64,000 nucleotides of DNA, taken from Paenibacillus sp. FSL H7-0357 (GTDB lineage Bacteria > Bacillota > Bacilli > Paenibacillales > Paenibacillaceae). Positions 26,967-35,600 of this stretch are shown piece after piece. The stretch spans positions 1,054,001 through 1,118,000 of the forward strand of contig NZ_CP009241.1 of the NCBI RefSeq assembly GCF_000758525.1, written 5' to 3'. Every line of letters starts with the position of its first letter. Position 1 is the stretch's first letter. The position numbers and the translations under genes were made by a program. Below the pieces are notes generated by a model. That model was not told the DNA's origin. It was given only the letters and a program-made list of their open reading frames with translations, and ran no database searches.

Positions 26967-27150
26967 AATTGCATTTCGTGCAACTAAAACGATCGATTTC
27001 TTCTACTAAGCAGGTTTAATTGTATTTTGTACATCTATATTTCGGGAAAGCCGATAAAGTATGCCATTTGCTCTTCTATAATTGCACAAAGTGCAGGTAA
27101 AAGTGGAGCGGTGGGCCTGAGCGTTGATATAGCTGTACAAAGTGCAGTTA
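26967..27150. repeat. Four-palindrome array A (51/62/51 spacing)
   Basis: Four 20-nt imperfect palindromes start at 26967, 27018, 27080 and 27131. Core pairs are TTGCA/TGCAA, TGTA/TACA, TTGCAC/GTGCAG and CTGTAC/GTGCAG. Units 1-2 have TTTC-type loops and units 3-4 have AAAG-type loops, so the second pair is inverted relative to the first. An array of the same 184-bp length and spacing is at 58609-58792, while the sequence between palindromes is not conserved. Confidence 0.8.
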
Positions 27151-27261
27151 TCATTAAGCTACATGCGGACGCAGAGCGAGGCAGAGAAGAGTAAAGTAAA
27201 GCGAAGCAGTTACAGTAGATTAGACTACAGCAGGTCATAGTAGATCAAATTGTTGGAACTT

Positions 27262-27311
27262 AGTTTTGTAGGCACTTACTAACAAGTTATGCAGACAGAA
27301 CTTTTAGGAGG
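27262..27311 (+). repeat. Hairpin ribosome-site element, third copy
   Basis: AGTTTTGT (27262-27269) and ACAGAACT (27295-27302) flank a variable centre and are followed by TTTAGGAGG, the ribosome site of the GTPase gene. It matches the layout of the two copies at 826-956. Confidence 0.6.
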
Positions 27312-27318
27312 ATGAGAG

Positions 27319-28581
27319 ATGTCTTTTTTCAGCCGATTTAAGAAGAAAAATCAGCCGCAGGCGCGGCCGCTTTTTTATGATATTGTCTGTCCGTACTGCT
27401 TCACCAAGTTTTCGCCGGAGGACGTTGTTTTTCGGGCCATGCACAGCCGTGAGGATGATGAGAACTATGCGCTCGGCGAAGATGATGCACTGAATAAATA
27501 CCGTGAGCGTTTCGGCCTCGATACTGTCGATGATATGGAGGCTGTGCTTAATCCGGCTGATATTCCCGAGGAATATCACCACTATACTGATCATGTGCTG
27601 ACCGGTCTCACCGACCGCTATGGTGTGCTTACGCGCAGACGGCTGTGCCCGTCCTGCCATAATGAGCTCCCTGTGACCGCAGGCAAGGTTCCGAGCAACA
27701 TTATCTCGATCATCGGCGCTTCCCAGGTCGGGAAGTCGGTGTACATGACCTCGCTGATCCATACGCTGCAGCATACGACGGCTGGGCATTTCGACGCGGC
27801 CTGCATGCCATTGAATGCTGAAATCAGCCGCAAGTTCCGCACCCTGTACGAAGAACCGCTGTTTGAGCGCGGTGATTTGCTGGCCTCAACACAGAAGGAG
27901 AAGATGCAGGAGCCGTTTATTTTTCAATTTGTGTTCAAGGATGAAGAGAAGCCGCCGCTGACACTGGTGTTCTTCGATGTTGCCGGTGAAGGCATGGTCG
28001 ATCAGGATTACCTTGGGCTGCACGGCCAGCATATCAAGAACTCCGCGGGAATCCTGTTCATGGTCGATCCGCTGCAGATCCGCTCTATCCGGGAGAAGAT
28101 CAAGATTAATTACGGCGACCGTCCCGGGGAATGGGTCTCGCAGTATGATGAGCCGCGTGATGTGGTGCTGACGATGTTCGGCGATTTCATCGCCTACCAG
28201 GAGAAGAGCAAGACCGATATCCCGACGGCCGTCGTGCTTGCCAAAAGCGACATGCTGCATTCGCTGAAGGATGAAGATGGCGACTACATCAAGTCCAACA
28301 GCAATGTATTCAACAACTATGTGCACCGCAACACGCTGAACCTGGATGAATTCCAGAACATCGACGGTGAAATCCGCCGCTTTATCGGCAAGGTAGACCG
28401 TCCGTTCAAAGATACGATGGATGTGTATTTTGCCAATACGGGGTATTTTGCCGTCTCCGCGCTGGGCAGCAATCCGGTCAACCAAAAGATAGAGGGTGTC
28501 GTCAGCCCGATCCGTGTGGACGAGCCTTTTATCTGGTTGCTGCATAAGCTGAACTATATTGAGGGGAGCGACGGGCCGTGA
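27319..28581 (+). CDS. Zinc-ribbon P-loop GTPase (DO-GTPase-like)
   Basis: A 420-aa cytoplasmic protein. A split zinc ribbon is formed by CPYC (24-27) and CPSC (110-113). The GTPase domain has Walker A GASQVGKS (133-140), switch II/Walker B VFFDVAGEG (218-225) and the base-recognition motif AKSD (308-311). This composition fits the DO-GTPase families found beside GAP1 proteins and VWA proteins in multicomponent systems. The ATG follows TTAGGAGG in a hairpin element. The gene overlaps the GAP1-like gene by 4 nt (GTGA), so equimolar expression is likely. Confidence 0.83.
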   Translation: MSFFSRFKKKNQPQARPLFYDIVCPYCFTKFSPEDVVFRAMHSREDDENYALGEDDALNKYRERFGLDTVDDMEAVLNPADIPEEYHHYTDHVLTGLTDRYGVLTRRRLCPSCHNELPVTAGKVPSNIISIIGASQVGKSVYMTSLIHTLQHTTAGHFDAACMPLNAEISRKFRTLYEEPLFERGDLLASTQKEKMQEPFIFQFVFKDEEKPPLTLVFFDVAGEGMVDQDYLGLHGQHIKNSAGILFMVDPLQIRSIREKIKINYGDRPGEWVSQYDEPRDVVLTMFGDFIAYQEKSKTDIPTAVVLAKSDMLHSLKDEDGDYIKSNSNVFNNYVHRNTLNLDEFQNIDGEIRRFIGKVDRPFKDTMDVYFANTGYFAVSALGSNPVNQKIEGVVSPIRVDEPFIWLLHKLNYIEGSDGP

Positions 28582-31500
28582 ACAGATTCTCAGGGTCCAG
28601 GATCACCCAGCAAATGTATACCCGCGAGCGGCGGGGCGTATACCGGGCAACCGAAGGATTCGATACTGTAGCGAAGTCGGAGAGCCTGGACAATAATTTT
28701 GTCAAAAAAATCATTCATCCTTTCTGCCTTTATGATGCCCCGGCTGAGCTGGCGGCGCGCGGCGAAAAAAATGAGAAGCTGTATCCGCCCGCGCTGCATT
28801 TATTCCATACGGAAACAAACGACACGGTGATCGGGCAAAGCCGCTATCAGGCGACTGATTTTACCGGGCAGCGGAGTGCTTTTTTTGCCCATAACTTTGT
28901 AGTGCCTCCGACACGCGCCGAGGAAATTATTCAGAGCTATGGGGATTGGCTGCATGCCGATTTTGCCGGGAGTTATGAAGGAGAGCTTGGAGGAACCTTG
29001 CCGGAGCTGGCCGATATTCCGGCCCTACAGCGTGAAGTACAGGCTGATCCGCTAACGGTGCTGCGCAGTCTCGGGTTCAGCGAAGCATTGTTCAAGGCGC
29101 TGCTGCAGGCGGTCATGATCTCTGTGGCAAGCAAGAAAAAAAGTTATGTTGCCCTCGATGTTCCCATCGCAGAGCTGTCGCAGCGGGCGCTGGAGCTTAC
29201 GGAGATTATTTACGGGGCTTTGCCGTATGATTTCCGCCGCAGGCTAGGGGTACTCACCTATGCAAACGAGCCAAAAAGCCGCAAATATATCGATCTTACC
29301 TTTGTAGAAAAAGGCTCGCTCCGCCCCGGAGACCGCAGTATCGAGAAGGATTTCATCTTTGATCTGGCTTCAGGCCGGACCCTGAATGCCGATTTCGGCG
29401 ACTCGCAGCAGCCTTATGCCGATCTGGTATGGAAAACGCTGAAGAACAAGGGCAGTTTAGATGACTTTGCCCGGTTTGCCGATTCGCTGCTGCTAGGCGA
29501 GAATGTGGACCGCAAGCTGCAGTTGGCGCTCTATAATGAGCTGGCGGTTTTTTATGAGATTGAGCAGGGCAATGAAAGCTTGTACACGGAGAACAAAAAT
29601 GCTGTGCTCAGCGGCCTGCTGTCCTACCTCAAGCCAGAGGGGGCGCTGGAGTCCCGGGTACGGCTGAACGATATGTTCCTGGAGCGCTTCGACCGTGAGT
29701 ATGACCTGATCCGCCAAAAGGGGATTCCACAGCCGGAGATTATGGAGCGTTTTATGGAGTATTTTGTGCTGAAGGGCCATAATTACCGGGTCAAAGTGGT
29801 CGAGTATTTCATCAACGGCATGCTGAATGCCCGGTCTGCGAGCCGGGAGGATACATTGGCTGCGGCTTACACTATCATTGAGAGCAATGACGAGCTGAGT
29901 GCAGCCTTTTTCAAAAGAGTGCTGGCCCAGCCTATTTTCCGCAAGGCACTGCTGGAACCGTATATGGAATCCCGGTTGGCTGCTGCAGCCCAATCGTCTG
30001 ACATTTTACGGTTTGTCGCCCACTGGGGCCGGTTTCTTCCGGAGGCGCTGCAGCAGTCGTTTGTCCGTGATACAATCAGCGATTATTTGCTGGAGAAGCT
30101 GCAGCGTGACAAAGATCCGGTTTCGGCGGTGGCCTCGATTCACGACTCTGTAGAGAAGGCGGAAAAAGAGCGCCGCAGAGGCAGCGGGTTCAACCCTGAG
30201 GCGCTTTCGCTGCTGAAGGAGCTGATGGCGGCAGCGGACCGCTTCCTGCTGAACCGTGTATCGCTCAGTGAGCTGACACAGGAGCAGCTGCTGGAGATTT
30301 CGTTCCTGCGCTACCGGGATACGGCGGACTGGCAGCCGCCGCTTGATTCCATCAGCAGGCAAAAATCCAATGCGCTGCGCGCTGCCTACCGCTGGTTCGG
30401 GGAGGAGAATCCGGATGAGGAACTTTTTGCCGGATTGTCACCAAAGGAGCTGGATGATGTACAGCTGCTCGGACGGCGCTGGCTGAAGGAATCGCGAAGT
30501 GTAGAGCCGTTCGAGCGCTTGCCGCTCGCTTTCTATCACAATAGTGACCGCGAGAGCGGCCCGCTGGATTATGACGCGCTGCTGGATCTCGTGAAGCGCA
30601 AAGCGGACGGCGACAAAGAAACGATATACCGTTTCTTGGCCTGGTCACAGAACAACCGGCTGTTCACGGTGTCGAAGAAGAAGCTGTACCCGGGCTACCG
30701 CCGGGCGATTCTAAAGTATTTCCTGAACAGCGACCGTGAAGCCTTCAAAAGCAGGGACTTCCGCAAAAGCTATGTCTCCGCTGCCGGGCCTGCTCTGCAA
30801 AATGTATATAACGAAGCCCGCTCCCAGCTGGCTTCGCCGCTGGCGCGGTGGGTTAGCCGCAGCCGATTTCAACTCCTGATCTCCGGCTCCATTCTGGGGA
30901 TCGTACTGATTGGCGTCATTATCGCCATCAGCCTGCTGCGGCCGGACAGCCCGGACACGGCTCTGCCGGAGGGCAGCCCAGCACCGGACGGCGGCCAGCC
31001 GCCTGCTGCCGTGTATCTTAGCGGCAGCGGAGAAGGCACGGGCAGCAGGCTGGTGTTCACCTTTGCTGACGCTGAAGAATGCACCGCCTTTACTCCGGCG
31101 GAGATCAGTGTAGCAGCCTCCGGTGGGGATCCGGAGGTTTACAAGGTCACGGCGACGTCGAGCCGATGCCTCGCTCCGTCGCCGGATGCGGGAGCCGCCG
31201 GCTTGAACGGCGGCAGTGGAACGGCAACGCCGGATGCGTCAGCCGGAGCAGAAGCCGGCGCGACAGGGAACGCGGATGCCGGAACGGAAGTCGACGCGAC
31301 GGGGACCGCGAACGCCGGAACAGAAGTCGGCGCGACAGGGAACGCGAACGCTGGAGCAGAAGCCGGCGCGACGGGTAACGCGAACGCCGGAACAGAAGTC
31401 GACGCGACGGGTAACGCGAACGCCGGAACAGAAGTCGGCGCGACAGGGAACGCGGACACCGGAACGGAAGCCGGTGCGTCCCCGGCTGTGTCATCCGCGC

Positions 31501-31724
31501 CTTCGCCGGGCGTGACCGGGGGGGCTTCGTACCAAGTCACTGTGGATCTGGAACCGGGGGCTAAGCTGGCCGAGGGCAACATGATCATCGCGGGCGATTA
31601 CAAGCTGACTCTGCAGTCGGATCCAGCACTTACGGCAGCCCCTACACCGAGTGCCCAGCCTACTGCAACTGCGACTGCAACGCCTTCGGATGATGGCGGA
31701 ACAGCAACCGATGCTGCTGAGTAA
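28578..31724 (+). CDS. GTPase-associated protein 1 (GAP1)-like membrane protein
   Basis: A 1048-aa protein starting at GTG inside the GTPase gene's stop, with GAGGGGAG upstream. The N-terminus (ITQQMYTRERRGVYRATEGF, FDTVAKS, HPFCLYDAP, ALHLFHT, TDFTGQRSAFFAHNFVV) looks like the GAP1-N2 type. A long helical middle follows, then a membrane helix at about 767-789. The tail of about 260 residues is predicted to be outside and includes six 12-residue repeats (889-960). This would tie the GTPase at 27319 to the membrane and to an external tail. Confidence 0.8.
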   Translation: MNRFSGSRITQQMYTRERRGVYRATEGFDTVAKSESLDNNFVKKIIHPFCLYDAPAELAARGEKNEKLYPPALHLFHTETNDTVIGQSRYQATDFTGQRSAFFAHNFVVPPTRAEEIIQSYGDWLHADFAGSYEGELGGTLPELADIPALQREVQADPLTVLRSLGFSEALFKALLQAVMISVASKKKSYVALDVPIAELSQRALELTEIIYGALPYDFRRRLGVLTYANEPKSRKYIDLTFVEKGSLRPGDRSIEKDFIFDLASGRTLNADFGDSQQPYADLVWKTLKNKGSLDDFARFADSLLLGENVDRKLQLALYNELAVFYEIEQGNESLYTENKNAVLSGLLSYLKPEGALESRVRLNDMFLERFDREYDLIRQKGIPQPEIMERFMEYFVLKGHNYRVKVVEYFINGMLNARSASREDTLAAAYTIIESNDELSAAFFKRVLAQPIFRKALLEPYMESRLAAAAQSSDILRFVAHWGRFLPEALQQSFVRDTISDYLLEKLQRDKDPVSAVASIHDSVEKAEKERRRGSGFNPEALSLLKELMAAADRFLLNRVSLSELTQEQLLEISFLRYRDTADWQPPLDSISRQKSNALRAAYRWFGEENPDEELFAGLSPKELDDVQLLGRRWLKESRSVEPFERLPLAFYHNSDRESGPLDYDALLDLVKRKADGDKETIYRFLAWSQNNRLFTVSKKKLYPGYRRAILKYFLNSDREAFKSRDFRKSYVSAAGPALQNVYNEARSQLASPLARWVSRSRFQLLISGSILGIVLIGVIIAISLLRPDSPDTALPEGSPAPDGGQPPAAVYLSGSGEGTGSRLVFTFADAEECTAFTPAEISVAASGGDPEVYKVTATSSRCLAPSPDAGAAGLNGGSGTATPDASAGAEAGATGNADAGTEVDATGTANAGTEVGATGNANAGAEAGATGNANAGTEVDATGNANAGTEVGATGNADTGTEAGASPAVSSAPSPGVTGGASYQVTVDLEPGAKLAEGNMIIAGDYKLTLQSDPALTAAPTPSAQPTATATATPSDDGGTATDAAE
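31242..31457 (+). repeat. In-frame 36-bp tandem repeat (six units)
   Basis: Six full 36-bp units plus a partial one encode variants of AGTEVGATGNAN near the C-terminus of the GAP1-like protein. High identity between units makes this a likely length-variable locus. Confidence 0.85.
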
Positions 31725-31742
31725 AGCGATATAAATAGACAA

Positions 31743-31806
31743 AAATCCTGAACCGCATGTTTTGCCCGGAAAGAGCAGGGTAGATGCGCATTCAGGATTT
31801 TTTTCT
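31743..31806 (+). terminator. Terminator after the GAP1-like gene
   Basis: AAATCCTGAA (31743-31752) pairs with TTCAGGATTT (31791-31800), with an inner GCAT/ATGC pair, followed by a T-run. It closes the tubulin-type locus 18 nt after the last stop. Confidence 0.85.
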
Positions 31807-32195
31807 TTACACTGAGCCCCGGTGTTGGTTATTGCGGATCATACCCAGTAAAGGGGAAATTTCCCTCTAATGTGGACTATAGATTGAGAATAAGTTGTAT
31901 AAGACGAAATATTACCGCTAAATTATCCGGTTGAGCCAGATGAGGCGTTTTGCGAAATAATAGCGGGTGTAAATCCGCCTAATCCTTATTAATGTGGGAG
32001 TAGCTAAAACTTAGCGGGCATTTTTTCCGCTACTAATGATGAACTGCGTGCAGACAGGTTGGGAGCAACGAAGAGTGTGTTTGATGCTTACGAAAAGGGA
32101 TCAGCCGACAACGGGCGGCATTGGACAGCTTTTCTATAGACATACAAGGAAATAGTGGATATGATTATGAATATTAAAATTTGATAGTCTAGTGA
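31807..32195. other. Non-coding stretch with hairpins ahead of the riboswitch
   Basis: Contains GGGAAATTTCCC (31854-31865), ACCG/CGGT (31914-31931) and two 21-nt hairpins of the TAGCGGG/CCGCTA type at 31961-31981 and 32012-32032, exactly 51 nt apart. No gene was recognised; the leftward open frame over this region is antisense to the riboswitch. Confidence 0.5.
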
Positions 32196-32370
32196 AAAGG
32201 GTGCAGATTCTATCCATAGAATTTGCTTAAAAGGGAAGGCCGGTGCAAGTCCGGCGCGGTCCCGCCACTGTAAATGCGGAGCGACTCTTAAGGGTGCCAC
32301 TGTCCTGTGAAGCAAGGACGGGAAGGCGGAGGGAAGCGGTGAAGCATAAGCCAGGAGACCTGCCTTTTTC
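32196..32370 (+). ncRNA. Cobalamin (AdoCbl-type) riboswitch
   Basis: Conserved core blocks are present in order: AAGGGAAG, GCCGGTGCAAGTCCGGC hairpin, GCGGTCCCGCCACTGTAA, CACTGTCC, GACGGGAAGGCGG and the B12 box AGCCAGGAGACCTGCC at 32349-32364. A terminator follows at 32473, so control is probably by premature termination when cobalamin binds. It precedes the B12-capture and ECF transporter genes. Confidence 0.95.
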
Positions 32371-32472
32371 TTGAACGTTTCTATTCTTCGTGGGGTAAGA
32401 ATGCGGAACATTACAAATGGATGTGGTGGCGGAGCTTGAGCACCGCCGTGCTTCATTTGTATTCTTCCGAGG

Positions 32473-32498
32473 CCGCCCTTAACAGGGGCGGTTTTTTT
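32473..32498 (+). terminator. Riboswitch-controlled terminator
   Basis: CCGCCC (32473-32478) pairs with GGGCGG (32486-32491), followed by seven Ts. It lies between the riboswitch aptamer and the first controlled gene. Confidence 0.85.
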
Positions 32499-32536
32499 GA
32501 GGGATGAGGATGAGGAATAAGCCGGTTGCTGTACGT

Positions 32537-32601
32537 GTTCCTTCTCTCTCGCAGAAACGGCCCCGTCCTTTTGAAAGGGACAGCACAGCCGTTTCTTCTT
32601 G
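32537..32601 (+). repeat. Interspersed hairpin repeat, short form, copy 4
   Basis: CTCGCAGAAACGG, inner GTCCTTTTGAAAGGGAC and AGCCGTTTC ending TTCTTG match the second half of the 11775 element. It lies in the leader between the riboswitch terminator and the surface-protein gene. Confidence 0.75.
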
Positions 32602-32645
32602 TTGTCCGCTGCTTCAACTATTTTATTCACGGAAAGAGGTTAACG

Positions 32646-35600
32646 ATGAAGACTCTTCTCTCTGCCAAGTCCTTTATGCTTGGCCTGGCTTTATTGCTGG
32701 TTATTTCGATTCTGGGCACAGCGCTTGTTCCTTCAGGACAAGTGTTTGCCGGGGCGGTCTCCGCTACCGCGTCCGGGGGAACGGAAAGTGTTACGGCTGC
32801 TGTATATGCAGCAGACGAATCTGGCGCAGAGCCGGCTGCGGCTGCATTAACAGCGAAGCAGCAGATTACCGTTGCCGGAGCGACCTATGCGGCTGCCGAG
32901 TATATGCTCAGCAGCGGTGTGACGTCAGAATGGCAGGCGGTTGGCCTCGCACAGGCGGGCTACAAAGTACCGGAAAGTTATGTCCGGCTGCTGGAGCAAA
33001 AAGTTCGGACGGCCAGCGGCAGCTTTGCCGCAGTCACTGATTATGCACGGATTGTGCTCGCGGTACAAGCCGTGGGGGCTGATCCGGCGAACTTTGCCGG
33101 AAACGGCTCTGAACCGGGTTTTAATCTGGTTGAGCGTATCTATAACAGTGACAAAATGAGCGGCCAGACGCTGAACAATCCGGTCTATGCGCTGCTGGCA
33201 CTGGATTCCGGCAATTATACCATTGGGGCGGATGCCAAATGGAGCAAAGCGGCGCTGCTGAGCGAGATCCTGTCCAAGCAAAATGCGGACGGCGGGTTCG
33301 CCTTGACTTCCGGGGCGAGCGAGCCGGATATGACGGCGATGGCTTTGACGGCTCTTGCTGCGCATAAGAGTGATCCTCTGGTTGCAACTGCCGGGCAAAA
33401 AGCAGTAGCCTGGCTGTCCGCTGCGCAGGACAGCAACGGCGGCTTTGGAGGCAGCAGCGAAAGCGCGGCACAGGTCATTATCGGCCTTGCCTCCTTCGGG
33501 GTAGACCCGGAAGGAGCAGAATTTACCAAGGGTGAAGCAGACCTGATAAGCAGACTGCTCAGCTTCAGCGTAGAGGGCGGCGGGTTTGCCCATAATCAGG
33601 GCGGAAATGTAAATGCATTTGCTACAGAGCAGGGGCTGCAGGCGCTGGTGGCCTACACCCTGTACAGCGGGGGCGGAAACGGCAAGCTGTATGACTTCAC
33701 TAAGCCTGCGGTTCCGAATCCGTTAGTGTATGTGCCCCTTGTAATTGAAGGGCCGCAGAACACGCTGGGAGAAGGGATGGCATACGCAGGCAATGTCCTC
33801 GAGGTGCTGGAGAAAGTGGCAGCCCAGAAGGGCCTTCCGATTAAGAATGAATCGGGCAGCTATGTAACGGGAATCGGCGGTATCCAAGCCGGAATCTACG
33901 GCGGCTGGGATGGCTGGAAATACGCTGTATCCCGGGATGGGGCATGGATTGATCCCGATGTAGGAATGAAGGACTTTAAACTTAAGGAAGCTGACAGGGT
34001 CCTCGTTTATTATGCGGGCAATGATACGCAGCTGGTGAATTCGCTGACGCTGTCCGCGTCGCAGCCAGGTGAGGAGGAGCCTTTCTCAGTTACGGTTACC
34101 CAGATAAAATGGGTATGGGACAACGCCACAAATATTTCGAGTCCTGTAACCTCAAGTGCATCTGGTGTGGAGGTGGCGGTCGGAGACCGGAAGGCAACAA
34201 CCGGTGAAGACGGCAAAGCGGTCTTTGCCGAAGGTGTTCCGGCAGGAGACTATACGCTAACCGTAACCGGCTATGTTACGGACAATGCACCAACTATCGC
34301 TAAATATTCGCAAGCTGTAAAGGTAATCTCCAAGAATGTACCAGTCCACCTGTCGGTTGAAGGACCTGAGGGGCCGGTCGCTGAGGGAGCGCTGCAAGCA
34401 TCCAACGCGCTGGCGGCATTGAAGAAGCTTACGGCATCCGGAAATATTCCGCTGGAGATTACGGAGTCCTCCTATGGCAGCTATGTGTCGGGCATTAATG
34501 GGATTAAGAACGGAACCCATGACGGCTATTGGAACTTCCTGGTGTCGCGCGGCGGGAAATGGATCTACCCAAGCGAAGGCATGGGTGATTTCAAACTGCA
34601 GGCGCAGGACAAGGTGCTTGTCTATTTTGCCGGTGCCAACACGAAGGTAGTAAATTCCGTTGCAGTATCTCCACCGCAGCCAAAACCGGGAGAAACGTTT
34701 AAAGTGACCGTTACCGGGGTGGAGTGGGTATGGAATAACACGACATTTGCTTCCGAACCGGTTGTTTCACCGGCAGCCGGAGTGAAGGTAACCATTGGCG
34801 GTAAAACAGTCACTACGGACAGCCAAGGCGTTGCAGTTTTTGAAGGAGGCTTGTCCGGCAAAATATACACGCTGGCCGTAACCGGTTATGTTGCGGAAGC
34901 CACACCAAATATTGCTCGCTATACGGATTCGCTGAAGGTAGCTCCGGGCAATGTAACCTCCTATCTGTCCATTGAAGGGCCACAGGGTCCGGTAGCCGAG
35001 GGCACGCTGGAAGCATACAACGCGTTTGATGCGCTGCAGCAGCTGGCAGATGCGAACAACATTCCGCTAAAGGTTACGGAATCTTCCTTCGGCATCTTTG
35101 TAGGGGGCATTAATGGAATCGAGAACGGAGCCTATAACAATCAGGGTTACTGGGCCTTTGCCGTATTGCGCGGCGGGGCGTGGATTTATCCGGATGTGGG
35201 CTTAAATGATTATATTCTGCAGACTTCCGACAAAGTGCTTGTCTACTATGCCGGAGAAAATACGCAGGTAGTAGATTCGGTACAGATTTCGCCTGCGCAG
35301 CCGAAGCAGGGTGAGGCATTCACCGCTAAGGTTACGCAGAAGAAATGGGTCTGGAATAATGACACGTATACTTCTGATCCGGTGACTTCACCGGCTGCGG
35401 GAGTGCAGGTCACTGTTGGCGATAAAACCATCACTGCTAATGAGCAAGGGCTCGCAACCTTTGAGGGAGGCCTGCCTGCCAAAACATACACGCTGGCCGT
35501 GAGCGGTTATGTCGAAGGCGGGACGCCTAAGATTGCCCGCTACACGCAGCCGCTGACCGTTACAGCTTCCGTAGAAGTGCCTGAGACTGCATCGGCCACG

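Larger units (their letters stand above)
26820..27318. other. Intergenic repeat region before the GTPase gene
   Basis: A 499-bp gap. It holds a four-palindrome array (26967-27150) and a hairpin ribosome-site element (27262-27311). No credible gene was seen. The gap does not carry an obvious terminator. Confidence 0.6.

Noticed and set aside
31242..31457. Possible CRISPR-like regular repeats
   Set aside because: The repeats are contiguous 36-bp units without spacers and remain in frame in a coding gene.
32088..32630. A 180-codon leftward frame over the riboswitch
   Set aside because: It is antisense to the conserved cobalamin aptamer and terminator, and shows no protein-like composition.
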